A DNA stretch of 64,000 nucleotides from Zhongshania sp. R06B22 (GCF_040892595.1 NZ_JBFRYB010000001.1:1674001-1738000), one strand, 5' to 3'. Counted from the stretch's first letter, positions 1-8,806 are shown. Notes: generated by a model not told the origin, from the letters alone. Translations and numbers: made by a program.

Positions 1-90
1 TCTGTTCCGCGCCACCCGTATCACGGGGCAAAAATAGACCTTATTGATGGTGTTGGCGAGCACGAACCTTATGACGGCAGAAATGTCTGA
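1..90 (+). CDS. C-terminal tail of an unidentified upstream gene (partial)
   Basis: Frame 1 is open from the window edge to a TGA at 88-90 and encodes 29 residues ending in EPYDGRNV. The other two plus frames close earlier (TAG at 35-37, TGA at 46-50). The composition (charged, no low complexity) is protein-like, but 29 residues are too few to name a family. It may equally be non-coding sequence that is open by chance. Confidence 0.3.
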   Translation, partial: SVPRHPYHGAKIDLIDGVGEHEPYDGRNV

Positions 91-134
91 TATAAACGCG
101 ACGTTTATGCCGCTCTCATTCCCCAGAGGTGGAT

Positions 135-527
135 ATGAATAGAACAATAATAAAGCTCAATGTGCTGATATTGTTGGGTTTCTCTCTGCTGGCCTGCACT
201 GCGGTCATAGACGACGCCAAGGGCTTAGACGAACGTTTGGCGGAATACGGCTATCGTCCCGGTCAAAACGTCGATCAAATACACTCTTACCAGATCACGG
301 ATTGGACGTATTTGGATAGTAGACACCTTATGTTTAGCAATGGCCGTGCTGAGCACTATCTTATTAGCTTGCAAGGCCCCTGTGCCGCCTTGCGGGGCTC
401 AGAGATTCTGTTGTTTAAAACCCGCACAAATTCCCTTAGCAAATTCGATGAGCTCGTTGTGCCTGAGGATGGCGTGGCTAAGCACTGTAGTATTGAATCG
501 ATGTCGAGACTGATTCGCGCAGAGTAA
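135..527 (+). CDS. small lipoprotein, DUF6491-like
   Basis: A protein of 130 residues with an N-terminal signal and a lipobox (LLAC, Cys about residue 20), so it is probably acylated and held in the envelope. The mature part resembles DUF6491 proteins: an aromatic W-T-Y-L-D-x-R-x-L-M-F segment, then H-Y-L-I-x-L, and two cysteines (GPCAAL and KHCSIE) that may form a disulfide. ATG at 135 is preferred over the in-frame GTG at 129 because AGAGG lies five bases before it. It converges on mtnC with 28 bases between the stops. The function is unknown and the family assignment is from recall of the pattern. Confidence 0.7.
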   Translation: MNRTIIKLNVLILLGFSLLACTAVIDDAKGLDERLAEYGYRPGQNVDQIHSYQITDWTYLDSRHLMFSNGRAEHYLISLQGPCAALRGSEILLFKTRTNSLSKFDELVVPEDGVAKHCSIESMSRLIRAE

Positions 528-543
528 CAGTAGCTGGTGTGAA

Positions 544-566
544 TACCGGATTAACTTAATCTGGTA
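544..566. terminator. possible shared hairpin between convergent genes
   Basis: TACCGGATTA and TAATCTGGTA form a 10-bp stem with one G-T type mismatch and a 3-base loop. It lies in the gap between the lipoprotein stop and the mtnC stop, which it overlaps. There is no clear T-run on either side, so termination activity is uncertain. Confidence 0.3.
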
Positions 567-1242
567 GTTGAATATCCGCGAAGCTATTAACGCTCTGGTG
601 TTGAGCGTGGGTGCTAATTACTGCCGGAGCGCGCTGAACCCACGCGGTATGCATACCGGCGTCAGCGGCAGCATTAAGTTCTTCCACAATATCTGATAGA
701 AACAAAATTTCCTTGGCGGCAATGCCAATGGCTTCTTGGATTAAGCGATAAGACTCTGCCTCGCGTTTAGGGCCCGTTGTGGTGTCAAAGTAGTCCTTAA
801 ATAAATATTGTAAATCGCCACCTTCATTAAAGCCGAAAAATAGTTTTTGGGCGTGAATAGAACCAGATGAATACACGTAGAGATCAATGCCTTGCTGGTG
901 CCACGCAATAAGCTTGCTGAGGGCGTCTGGGTAGATATGCGCTTGATAGTCGCCATGGCGATAGCCGTGATCCCACACCAGACCTTGCAGCGTTTTTAAT
1001 GCCGTTACTTTTTTATCTTCCGCGATCCATTGCAGCAGCTGCGCGATTAATTTTTCGGTGTCTTTGTTATCGAGACCCGCTTGGTCCGCGACGTCAGTTA
1101 AGGCGACTTCAACCGCCCTGTCGCCGCGATGTTGGCGAATAAAGTCGGGAAGTATTTTTGCGGCGTAGGGAAACAATACCTCATGCACAAATTGAATGGA
1201 GCTCGTTGTGCCCTCTATATCGGTAACAATAGCTTTGATCAC
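556..1242 (-). CDS. mtnC: enolase-phosphatase E1 (acireductone synthase)
   Basis: A HAD-superfamily enzyme that converts 2,3-diketo-5-methylthiopentyl-1-phosphate to acireductone in the methionine salvage pathway. The N-terminus has the HAD motif I as D-I-E-G-T-T-S (Asp nucleophile), SSGS is motif II, and a late F-L-S-D segment supplies the acidic metal ligand. I place the start at the GTG at 1242: AAAGGAA precedes it, and it begins directly at VIKAIVTDIEGTT. A longer frame to 1320 would run into mtnD. The protein is then 228 residues, normal for the family. It is the last gene of the mtnA-B-D-C unit, 22 bases after mtnD. Confidence 0.95.
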   Translation of the reverse strand: MIKAIVTDIEGTTSSIQFVHEVLFPYAAKILPDFIRQHRGDRAVEVALTDVADQAGLDNKDTEKLIAQLLQWIAEDKKVTALKTLQGLVWDHGYRHGDYQAHIYPDALSKLIAWHQQGIDLYVYSSGSIHAQKLFFGFNEGGDLQYLFKDYFDTTTGPKREAESYRLIQEAIGIAAKEILFLSDIVEELNAAADAGMHTAWVQRAPAVISTHAQHQSVNSFADIQLPD

Positions 1243-1264
1243 GAAATATTCCTTTTGGCCGGAT

Positions 1265-1810
1265 TCAAGCGTCGAGCCGCGAGTAGCGGTTGGCGATATC
1301 GTTAGCGGTATAGTTGGCAACCCAGCCCTCGGGATTGTTAAAAAAACGAATCGCGACTAGATCAGGTTGCGGGCCTAAATCAAACCAGTGACTGGTGTTA
1401 GCCGGCACGCTTAGTAGATCGCCCTTTTTACAGATTATTTCAAACACCTTGTCGCCAATGTGCAGTGCAAATAATCCTTGGCCTTGCACAAAAAAGCGCA
1501 CTTCGTCTTCGCTGTGAGTGTGCTCATCTAAAAACTTTAGTCGCAATGCGTCTTTCTGAGGATGGTCGTTGGCAATACTAATCACGTCGACACACTGGTA
1601 ACCCTGCTCGGCAATGAGGCGTTTAACGTCGCCATCGTAAGCCTGTAGTACGGCTTCCTGGCTATCGCCGGCGGCAATGTCATCTCTAGTTTGCCACTGT
1701 TCAAAGCGAACGCCGACGGAGTTCAGCTGCTCGCAAATCTCCTTGGCGTCATGAGTGTTAAGTAGTGCTTGGCTGTTGTCAGTATCAGAAAAAATAGTTA
1801 ATTGACTCAT
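1265..1810 (-). CDS. mtnD: acireductone dioxygenase
   Basis: A cupin enzyme of 181 residues that oxidises acireductone, with Fe or Ni, to the 2-oxo acid precursor of methionine. The metal ligands are visible as H97-x-H99-x3-E103 (in EHTHSEDE) and H141 (in NTSHWF), the same spacing as in the Klebsiella enzyme. It lies between mtnB (18 bases upstream) and mtnC (22 bases downstream), as expected for a co-transcribed salvage pathway. The start ATG at 1810 has an AGGAGTTCC-like site just upstream. Confidence 0.96.
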   Translation of the reverse strand: MSQLTIFSDTDNSQALLNTHDAKEICEQLNSVGVRFEQWQTRDDIAAGDSQEAVLQAYDGDVKRLIAEQGYQCVDVISIANDHPQKDALRLKFLDEHTHSEDEVRFFVQGQGLFALHIGDKVFEIICKKGDLLSVPANTSHWFDLGPQPDLVAIRFFNNPEGWVANYTANDIANRYSRLDA

Positions 1811-1828
1811 TGGAACTCCTTGCCGTTC

Positions 1829-2452
1829 TTAATGGCTAAGACGCATTAGCTCTAGCTCGCAGTGCAACAGGCAATCTAAGGCTTCGAGATTGCGCATAGT
1901 ACTCTCCAAATCTTTACCCCAGCAATACACACCGTGGCCGCGTATTAAATAGCCGGGGCAGTGTGGCTGTTCTGCCAAATAGGCATCTACTTGATCGGCT
2001 AGAGCGCTTATGTTTTGGGTATTATCAAAAATCGGAATATCAATGCTGGTGTCGTGGGTATCAATACCGTCGAAGGCCTTTAGCAACTCATAGTCGCTGA
2101 GCGTGATTGCTCTCGCGTTTTTCAGGGCTTTAGAGATGACAGTCACCGAGGGTGAATGACAGTGTAGTACCGCGCCAATATCTGCAAAACGCGCATAAAG
2201 GCGCGTGTGTAGCTCAGTTTCGGCCGAGGGTTTGCCATCGCTAATGGGCTGGGCTTGCAAGTCTACGGCGATAAAATCTGTGGGGCTCAGGCGACCTTTG
2301 TGCTTGCCCGAGGCGGTAACAATAGCTGACGTCGCATCGAGGCGGGCAGAGAAATTGCCACTCGTGGCCGGCACCCAAGCGCGTTGATAAAGATCTTCGC
2401 CGGCAGCGGCTAGTGCGACAGCCTGTTGATAAAAGTATTTACTATCAATCAT
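1829..2452 (-). CDS. mtnB: methylthioribulose-1-phosphate dehydratase
   Basis: A class II aldolase-fold zinc enzyme that dehydrates 5-methylthioribulose-1-phosphate. Visible features are the S-G-N-F-S motif near residue 31, G-K-H-K-G-R-L in the phosphate-binding region, E80 in SAETELH, and zinc ligands H97-C-H99 plus a later H in RGHGVY. The ATG at 2452 is chosen because AGGTGA precedes it and it begins four bases after the mtnA stop. An in-frame ATG at 2485 would overlap mtnA and has no clear ribosome site. The length is then 207 residues, usual for MtnB. Confidence 0.95.
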   Translation of the reverse strand: MIDSKYFYQQAVALAAAGEDLYQRAWVPATSGNFSARLDATSAIVTASGKHKGRLSPTDFIAVDLQAQPISDGKPSAETELHTRLYARFADIGAVLHCHSPSVTVISKALKNARAITLSDYELLKAFDGIDTHDTSIDIPIFDNTQNISALADQVDAYLAEQPHCPGYLIRGHGVYCWGKDLESTMRNLEALDCLLHCELELMRLSH

Positions 2453-2456
2453 GTTT

Positions 2457-3515
2457 TCACCTGTTATTTCTTTTGCCTTCGGCAAGATGCGCTAGCACCT
2501 TGATGCGATCAGGTTGATGAATAATACCGTGCTCGGTGACGATAGCGTCTATCAATTGCGCGGGTGTGACATCGAAAGCAGGATTACTAGTGACCATATT
2601 TTCTGGCGCCACGCGCTTGCCAAAGCTATGGGTTATTTCTTCGGCGGGGCGCTGTTCTATTGGTATTTGAGGCCCGTCTATGAGGGCGTCAAAGGTGCTC
2701 GTTGGCGCCGCGACCATGACTTTGGCGCCGTGATGTTTGGCAATAATAGCAAGATTATAGGTGCCAATTTTATTAGCGGCGTCGCCGTTGGCGGCAATGC
2801 GGTCGGCGCCAACGATGATCCAGCTCGGTTTATGTTCGCGTATTAAGTGGGCCGCTGCACCTTCAATAGCGAGGGTGACGGGAATACCATCTTGCATCAG
2901 CTCCCAGCTTGTTAGGCGGGCGCCTTGCAGCCAGGGGCGCGTTTCGCCGGCAAACACGCCGCGAATTTTGCCGTCGCGATGGGCTGAGCGAATCACCCCT
3001 AGCGCAGTACCATAACCACCGGTTGCCAGTGCACCGGCGTTGCAGTGGGTGTAAACAATACTGTCGGGGGGGATTAGGCTGGCGCCAAAATCACCAATGC
3101 GTTGATTGATTTGGATGTCTTCGGCGTGAATGTGTACCGCCAAATCGGTGAGCGCTTGCAATACTTGGCCGCCATTCCCTTGCTCTTCTACTACGCGGTC
3201 GCAGCGCTCCAGTGCCCAAAATAAATTAACGGCAGTGGGGCGTGAGTTAGCTAGCGCTTCACGCGCAGGCCCCAGAGCTAAGTGCCAAGCGGCCGCACTG
3301 GCGGGGGATGACTTAAGTTGCTGCGCTGCTAAGACCATGCCGTAGGCGGCAGTAATGCCAATTGCCGGTGCGCCACGTACTACCATCGCGCGGATGGCGT
3401 CAGCGACTATATAGGGGTCGTCGTAATGGAGGTATTCGCATTGGACTGGCAAAATACGCTGATCCAGTAATTGCAGTTGATTGTTTGACCAGATAATAGC
3501 GCTGGGAGTTGCCAC
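2457..3515 (-). CDS. mtnA: S-methyl-5-thioribose-1-phosphate isomerase
   Basis: It isomerises methylthioribose-1-phosphate to methylthioribulose-1-phosphate and belongs to the eIF2B-like isomerase family. R48-G-A-P-A-I-G, the catalytic C158 in THCNAGALAT and D238 in VGADRIAANGD are all present, and the length (352) is normal. It is the first gene of the mtn operon. Neither the MTA phosphorylase/nucleosidase nor the methylthioribose kinase that would feed this enzyme is in the window, so the substrate source must be encoded elsewhere. Confidence 0.96.
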   Translation of the reverse strand: MATPSAIIWSNNQLQLLDQRILPVQCEYLHYDDPYIVADAIRAMVVRGAPAIGITAAYGMVLAAQQLKSSPASAAAWHLALGPAREALANSRPTAVNLFWALERCDRVVEEQGNGGQVLQALTDLAVHIHAEDIQINQRIGDFGASLIPPDSIVYTHCNAGALATGGYGTALGVIRSAHRDGKIRGVFAGETRPWLQGARLTSWELMQDGIPVTLAIEGAAAHLIREHKPSWIIVGADRIAANGDAANKIGTYNLAIIAKHHGAKVMVAAPTSTFDALIDGPQIPIEQRPAEEITHSFGKRVAPENMVTSNPAFDVTPAQLIDAIVTEHGIIHQPDRIKVLAHLAEGKRNNR

Positions 3516-3813
3516 GGATTAGCTCCACTTTTCGGGGACGCAATTATAAGGCAGTGCGGGCTTTGCTCATAGGGTGACGCTGATTAATTACCACCCTCAG
3601 GGCTTTGTGGCACTGGCCTTATTCGGAATCCGTATTTACTCCGTGTAAACTCTTAATCTTGGCTCCGGCGACATCCCAACGACTTTCGCTCACGATATTA
3701 ATGACTGACTCTCTAATGTGTTAATTAGCGATTCTCGCCGCGAGTATAATTGGACTGGCTCACAGCAGTTCTATGAGTGACGTTCCAATCGCGTTTGAAT
3801 ACAGGGGTATTGA
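3516..3813. other. divergent intergenic region, no gene seen
   Basis: 298 bases between mtnA and the DUF2489-like gene. It must hold the promoters for both directions. I could not assign a riboswitch, tRNA or convincing operator, and all frames are short. Confidence 0.5.
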
Positions 3814-4266
3814 ATGACAGATTATATGGTATGGCTGATTCCAGCTCTGCTTATTATTGCGGGCTTGGTGGTCGTTGCGGGGCGTTTGCTTTGGCGTTTG
3901 CGAATGCAGACACAGGTCGAGCGAGCGGCCTTGCAACAAGCACAACAAGAATCTACTGCCGAACAGGCGGAGGCCCAGAATGGAATTGATATTCTGGCGC
4001 GCTGCTATTTGAGTGGTCAGCTTGCGGCCAGTGAATTTGCGCTTCGGGTTGCGGTATTGGCAGAGACTGCCGCCTTAGACCCCAAGTATATGAAGGACAC
4101 TGCCATATTTACGGAAATGGCCGCCGCTTTAGCGCACATTCCAATACATCAGGCATGGAAGGATTTGACGCCCGATCAGCGCGCAACTTACGGTACTGAG
4201 ATGGCCTTGCTGGAAGGCAAGTACAGCGATCGATTGCGGGCAGCGACTGCTGCTTTGCTCAAGTAA
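3814..4266 (+). CDS. DUF2489-like membrane-anchored protein
   Basis: 150 residues. A single N-terminal membrane segment (about residues 5-27) is followed by a Gln/Ala-rich helix and a conserved-looking helical domain with ILARCYLSGQLAASEFALRVAVLAE and PIHQAWKDLTPDQR. This pattern is that of the DUF2489 family, which has no known biochemical role. The protein is probably in the inner membrane with its soluble part in the cytoplasm. It stands alone and is convergent with the TetR gene. Confidence 0.7.
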   Translation: MTDYMVWLIPALLIIAGLVVVAGRLLWRLRMQTQVERAALQQAQQESTAEQAEAQNGIDILARCYLSGQLAASEFALRVAVLAETAALDPKYMKDTAIFTEMAAALAHIPIHQAWKDLTPDQRATYGTEMALLEGKYSDRLRAATAALLK

Positions 4267-4285
4267 GTGGGTCTTCCGTGCAGGG

Positions 4286-4891
4286 TTACTTTTTAAGTGT
4301 AGATCGCTGTGCCAGGCTACTTAAACCGTCAACCATATCTTGTTGGAATTGCAATTGCGCCTCTAGCTGCTCGGGCAGCAAGGGGTCTACGCCAAATATT
4401 GATTTATGCAAGGGCGCTAGCGTTACATAGCCTAGGATCATGCAGTGGAATGCCATTGCAGTGGGTACGTTGATCCATTCTTTATCGGGGTTGCTGGCGG
4501 GATCGCTGATGGCGGAAAAAAACTTTCGATACCAGCGATCACTTAACAGATTTAGAGTTTCGTCTCTGGCTAGAGTGGCGTGCTGCACGATTCTGGCGGT
4601 ATTCGGTTTATTGGCCAGTAGCGACATGACTTGGTGAATTTGCTTACGAGTTTCGGTGAAGTCGGCGTCAGTAGCTAGACCGCGGGTAGCGTCCGCCAAG
4701 GGGGCAAATAGACGTTGGCAGACCTGCTCGTAGATCGCAAATTTATTGTTAAAATGTTTGTAAATACCCGGACTGCTGATGCCTACCTGCACCGCAATTT
4801 CGCTCACTGACGTCGCCCCAAAACCCTGCTGAGCAAAGAGGTCTTCGGCGATGTCGAGGATACGTTCTTTGGTATTGCGGCGGGTAGCCAT
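4286..4891 (-). CDS. TetR/AcrR-family transcriptional regulator
   Basis: 201 residues. The N-terminal HTH is clear: KERILDIAEDLFAQQGF, then TSVSEIAVQVGISSPGIYKHFNNK around residues 7-48. The C-terminal ligand domain is variable and gives no ligand. Such proteins are usually repressors of neighbouring genes. The nearest candidates are the GIDE/LemA pair, the P450 and the divergent DUF2489-like gene, but no operator could be assigned. Confidence 0.9.
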   Translation of the reverse strand: MATRRNTKERILDIAEDLFAQQGFGATSVSEIAVQVGISSPGIYKHFNNKFAIYEQVCQRLFAPLADATRGLATDADFTETRKQIHQVMSLLANKPNTARIVQHATLARDETLNLLSDRWYRKFFSAISDPASNPDKEWINVPTAMAFHCMILGYVTLAPLHKSIFGVDPLLPEQLEAQLQFQQDMVDGLSSLAQRSTLKK

Positions 4892-4939
4892 AGTGTTGTC
4901 CTTGTTGTTCTAACTTTTAATGGCGGGTCTATGTTTGTG

Positions 4940-5800
4940 CTATTTCGGTATTATCATCCAGACCAAAGCGGTGGCACTGACAATACTGACAAGCAATAAG
5001 CCAAAAGCCTGCCATCGATAGCGTCGGCTTAGGGACTCTGGCTCTGAACTGGCAATGATATAGGGTTGTCGGCGGCTGGGCGAATAGCTGATGGTGTTTA
5101 CTGGCGCAAGGGAGGGCGTATTTTCTAGGTGGCGCCGTGCTTCTGTCCGTACCAGCTCCCATTCCTGTAAATCAATCTCACCATCGCCGTTGCGATCGAA
5201 GCGGTTAATTAGGCTGTCATAATCTTGTTTCCATTCGGCAAGAATCTTCGCCATTTCGCTATCGCGGGCGGCAGTGATGCTGGGTGGATGGCGGGTTTCG
5301 AATAGGCCGATGACATAGACGATGTCTTCGGCGCAGAGCATTTCCTCGGTATAGCGGTAGCGTTTACTGAAAAGGCCCCTTGAGCTTATTTTAGCGGGGT
5401 GACGTGAATTCCCTTCCCAGCTCCGCTTGCGCGCCGTGCTGACTTCTGCGCGCTCTGGCATAACATAGCACTCGCCGCTGCCATCAGTGAGGGTAAATGG
5501 CTGGCTGCTGGTTGTACTTTCTATGCTTCGCCAGTTGCTGTTTTTACCAGACGACTCATAGCGTTCTATTTTATAGCGATACCACAGACAGGGAGTTTGA
5601 CTTAGGCCACTCAGTAATAGTGACTCTGGCCCGGTCTTGGCAATGCCAACAAGTTCCACATAGCCTTGGTGTGCAGAGCGGATTTTTGAGGTCGGGGTGT
5701 CTTCAATAATTCTGGCGGCGCTTAAGCGCTTAATGCTCGTGACGGCACTGACGAGGGATATTACGGCGCAAATCACCAGCGCGACGTAGTCGATTTCCAT
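4940..5800 (-). CDS. GIDE-domain membrane protein with an EF-hand
   Basis: 286 residues. Membrane segments lie at about 5-22 and 264-283. The region between resembles the GIDE domain found in mitochondrial MUL1-type ligases and their bacterial relatives (TPTSKIRSAHQGYVELVG at the start, LSGLSQTPCLWYRYKIE, then TDGSGECYVMPERAEV). There is no RING finger, so no ligase activity is implied. Residues 202-213 are a canonical EF-hand loop (D-x-N-x-D-G-x-I-D-x-x-E), which would bind calcium. The gene starts one base after the lemA-like stop, so the two are co-transcribed. LemA/GIDE pairs recur in bacteria without a settled function. Confidence 0.75.
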   Translation of the reverse strand: MEIDYVALVICAVISLVSAVTSIKRLSAARIIEDTPTSKIRSAHQGYVELVGIAKTGPESLLLSGLSQTPCLWYRYKIERYESSGKNSNWRSIESTTSSQPFTLTDGSGECYVMPERAEVSTARKRSWEGNSRHPAKISSRGLFSKRYRYTEEMLCAEDIVYVIGLFETRHPPSITAARDSEMAKILAEWKQDYDSLINRFDRNGDGEIDLQEWELVRTEARRHLENTPSLAPVNTISYSPSRRQPYIIASSEPESLSRRYRWQAFGLLLVSIVSATALVWMIIPK

Positions 5801-5801
5801 T

Positions 5802-6374
5802 CTAGCTAAACAGTGATTTTACGTTTACGTCACTTAATTCTTCTTTTTTGAATTGCAGTAATTCAAAGGCAGTAAAGCGAAACCAGCGGGCGATAATGAC
5901 ATCGGGGAATTGCTCAATACGCACATTGTTATTATTCACCGCTTCGTTATATACCTCACGCCGGTCGGCTATGGCATTTTCGAGGGCCGAAATACGGTGC
6001 TGTAAGGTGGTGAACGTGGTGTCTGCTTTTAGCTCTGGGTAGTTTTCAGCCAGCGCAAATAACTGCCCCATGGAGGCGCGCAGTCCGGTTTCAGCTTGGC
6101 CCAGGGCTTTCATGTCATGGCTAGATTGGGCGTCTGCGACGTTCTGCCTAGCGGCAATGACCTTGGTTAGAGTCTCTTGCTCATGGCGCATATATTGTTT
6201 GCAGGTTTCGATTAGCTTGGGGAGTTCGTCGTGGCGCTGTTTAAGTAAGACGTCGATATTGGCTAAGTGCTTAGCGACATTGTGTTTGAGGTTTACCAGG
6301 CCGTTGTACAGCATTACTGTGTAGGCAATGACAAAGACCAGAAGGCAGAGGGTGGCAATAAATCCAATTTCCAT
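5802..6374 (-). CDS. lemA: LemA family protein
   Basis: 190 residues with one N-terminal transmembrane helix (about 5-25) followed by a long helical domain. LemA signatures are present: YNGLVNLKHNVAKHLANIDVLLKQRHDELPKLIETCKQYM, LFALAENYPELKA and the terminal IEQFPDVIIARWFRF. It is probably bound to the inner membrane with the helical bundle outside. Its gene precedes the GIDE gene with no gap, suggesting a joint envelope role. The molecular function of the family is not established. Confidence 0.93.
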   Translation of the reverse strand: MEIGFIATLCLLVFVIAYTVMLYNGLVNLKHNVAKHLANIDVLLKQRHDELPKLIETCKQYMRHEQETLTKVIAARQNVADAQSSHDMKALGQAETGLRASMGQLFALAENYPELKADTTFTTLQHRISALENAIADRREVYNEAVNNNNVRIEQFPDVIIARWFRFTAFELLQFKKEELSDVNVKSLFS

Positions 6375-6476
6375 ATTATTTTCCTTTTCCAGTTACTGCG
6401 CGACGCTGACAATGAGCCTGGCCCGTGAGTATGGGGCTAGAGTATAAGCCTAAAGTATAAAATGAAATTATGGCTA

Positions 6477-7715
6477 TTAGGTGCTGGTATCGAAGCTAAT
6501 ACGCATATTTTTAATGCCGTTAACGAAATATGAGCGGGTGTAGGCTATATCGCCCACTAGGCGAGGGTTTCTAAGTCGAGGAATTATCTCTTCAAACATG
6601 ACTTGCAGTTCCAGTCTGGCCAGATGGGAGCCAATACAAAAGTGTTGGCCTATGCCAAAGGAGCGCAGTTGCTGGCCGAGTTTCGGCATGCGCTCACTGC
6701 GGCGGACATCAAAGCTCATGGCGTCATCACCAAAAACTGCCTCGGAATGGTTAACTGCATGGTAGTGAAGAATGATTTTATCGTCGGCGCGTATTTGTTG
6801 GCCACCGAGTTCGAGATCGTCGGTGGCGGTTCTGCGCATTTGAATAAAGGCGGTGTTAAAACGCAAAATTTCGTCGATGGCCGCTGCGATATGTTCCGGG
6901 TGTTGAACAAGGTATTCCAGTTGGTCCGGGTGTTCCATTAGCAGACGCATGCCATGAGATATCACGGTGCGGGTGGATTCGTTGCCACCGACCAGAATAA
7001 GAATAAACATCCATGCAAAATCTTCTTCTGATATAGGCTCTCCGTCTACGTTGCCGTCGAGCAGGGCGCCGGTAATATTTTTCATCGGGTGTTGGCGGTG
7101 TTGTGCTGCCAACTTTAAAGCGTAATTGATGCATTCGCCTGCGGCTATCTGGCCATCTTCTATGCTGATGGCCATATCTGGATCGTCGGCAAACATCATG
7201 GTATTGGTCCAATCGAAGAACTGCTTGCGGTCTTCAATGGGGACGCCAAGTAACTCTAAAATGGCAACTAGTGGCAGTTCGGCGGCAACCTCTTCAACAA
7301 ATTCGCATTCGCCGCGGTTTACCACGCTATCGAGAATACGTTTGGCATGTGCTCGAAACGCCGGCGCGTAGGAGTTAACGCCTTTCGGTGTGAAGGCTTC
7401 ACGAACAATGCGCCGCACTTTTTGGTGGCGAGGTGGGTCCATATTAATGATGGTGTGGCAGTGAATGAAATCCACCTCATCTTGTGGGAATTCCATTGGG
7501 AAGGCGGTGCGTCTGGCAGAAGAAAACAGCGATGGATTTTTGCTGACGAAATCTAACTCCTGCTGACCGACAACCGCCCAATAGGGAACGCCGGTGAGTG
7601 GGTCTGCCATTTTTACCACTGGACCCTGTTGCCGTATGTCTTTAAGGGCCTGATAGGGCATGCCTTGGGCGTAAGTGTCTGGGTTTAGCAGATTGGCAAA
7701 GGGACATTGCTGCAT
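6477..7715 (-). CDS. cytochrome P450
   Basis: A soluble bacterial P450 of 412 residues, the normal length. The I-helix oxygen-activation motif is G-G-N-E-S-T (instead of the commoner A-G-x-D/E-T-T), the K-helix E-x-x-R is EILR, and the heme ligand is C360 in FGIGQHFCIG. The substrate-recognition regions cannot be read. The overall pattern (NMDPPRHQKVRRIV, FILILVGGNESTR) recalls CYP families that hydroxylate steroids, terpenes or alkyl chains. It needs ferredoxin and ferredoxin reductase partners, which are not in the window. Confidence 0.95.
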   Translation of the reverse strand: MQQCPFANLLNPDTYAQGMPYQALKDIRQQGPVVKMADPLTGVPYWAVVGQQELDFVSKNPSLFSSARRTAFPMEFPQDEVDFIHCHTIINMDPPRHQKVRRIVREAFTPKGVNSYAPAFRAHAKRILDSVVNRGECEFVEEVAAELPLVAILELLGVPIEDRKQFFDWTNTMMFADDPDMAISIEDGQIAAGECINYALKLAAQHRQHPMKNITGALLDGNVDGEPISEEDFAWMFILILVGGNESTRTVISHGMRLLMEHPDQLEYLVQHPEHIAAAIDEILRFNTAFIQMRRTATDDLELGGQQIRADDKIILHYHAVNHSEAVFGDDAMSFDVRRSERMPKLGQQLRSFGIGQHFCIGSHLARLELQVMFEEIIPRLRNPRLVGDIAYTRSYFVNGIKNMRISFDTST

Positions 7716-7795
7716 GGTGAGTTAATCTCAGTTGACGAGATATTTGTCGTTTGAAACAGACTGCAACCGCAGTCTGCGCTATGGCTTAGTTCGAT

Positions 7796-8806
7796 TTAGT
7801 TCCGTGTCCAGTGTGGGGCTGGCAATCCCATATTCTCTAAAAACACGGGATTAAACAATTTACTTTTGTAGCGGTCACCGTAATCACAGAGAATTGTGAC
7901 AATGGTATGGCCGGGGCCAAGTTTACGGGCTAATTTGACTGCGCCGGCAATATTGATAGCAGACGAGCCGCCAAGACACAGTCCTTCATGGCGAAGCATA
8001 TCGAAAATATAGGGTAGTGCTTCAGCGTCGTTTATCTCAAATGCCTCATCTACTGTTGCCCGACGCAAGTTGTCGGTAATCAGGCTGATACCTATTCCCT
8101 CGGTAATAGAGCGGCCTTCACCGCGTAATTCGCCATTGGTGAAATAGTTATACAGTGAGGACCCCATCGGATCGGCAATACCAATAGTGACATCTGGCTT
8201 GTGGGCTTTTAATGCGCGGCTGACACCGGCAAGGGTGCCGCCCGTGCCCACTGCGCAAATAAAGCCGTCGATATTGCCGCCGGTTTGTTCCCAGATTTCT
8301 TGGCCTGTGGTTGTTTCATGGATGTCAGAATTTGCGGTATTGTCAAACTGACGAGCCCACACCGCGCCGTGAGGTTCGGTTTCATTTAAACTTTCGGCTA
8401 GGCGGCGGGCGGTATGAATATAATGATTGGGGTCGCTATAATTTGTGGCCGCAACAAGACGCAGGTCGGCGCCGTACAAATCAAGCAATTCTATTTTTTC
8501 GCGACTTTGGCTGTGTGGCATAACGACTACGCTGCGATAGCCCAATGCGTTCGCGATCATAGTCAGGCCGATGCCTGTATTGCCCGCGGTTCCCTCGACA
8601 ATGGTGCCCCCGGGTTTCAATGTGCCTTTCTTTTCGGCGTCGCGAATAATGCCCAGCGCGGTGCGGTCTTTAACGGACCCACCCGGGTTGAGAAATTCTG
8701 CTTTTCCCAGAATGGTGCAGCCGGTCAATTCTGATACTTGCTTAAGATGAAGCAGGGGGGTGTTGCCGATAAGGTCCGGCATAGATTTAGCGCTAGGCAA
8801 AAACAT
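7796..8806 (-). CDS. cysK: cysteine synthase-like PLP enzyme
   Basis: A fold-type II PLP enzyme of 336 residues that makes cysteine from O-acetylserine and sulfide, or catalyses a related beta-replacement. K46 in NPGGSVKDR is the PLP lysine, EGTAGNTGIG is the substrate loop, and GTGGTLAG binds the PLP phosphate. The ATG at 8806 is chosen because GGAGAG precedes it and the protein then begins just before the conserved DLIGNTPLL. A longer frame to 8860 lacks a ribosome site. The C-terminal extension YKSKLFNPVFLENMGLP is seen in a proteobacterial CysK subgroup, so the exact substrate is less certain than the family. Confidence 0.88.
   Translation of the reverse strand: MFLPSAKSMPDLIGNTPLLHLKQVSELTGCTILGKAEFLNPGGSVKDRTALGIIRDAEKKGTLKPGGTIVEGTAGNTGIGLTMIANALGYRSVVVMPHSQSREKIELLDLYGADLRLVAATNYSDPNHYIHTARRLAESLNETEPHGAVWARQFDNTANSDIHETTTGQEIWEQTGGNIDGFICAVGTGGTLAGVSRALKAHKPDVTIGIADPMGSSLYNYFTNGELRGEGRSITEGIGISLITDNLRRATVDEAFEINDAEALPYIFDMLRHEGLCLGGSSAINIAGAVKLARKLGPGHTIVTILCDYGDRYKSKLFNPVFLENMGLPAPHWTRN

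Noticed and set aside
2205..3345. Several plus-strand frames of 60-110 codons opposite mtnA and mtnB
   Set aside because: They lie wholly inside conserved salvage enzymes and show no independent coding signal.
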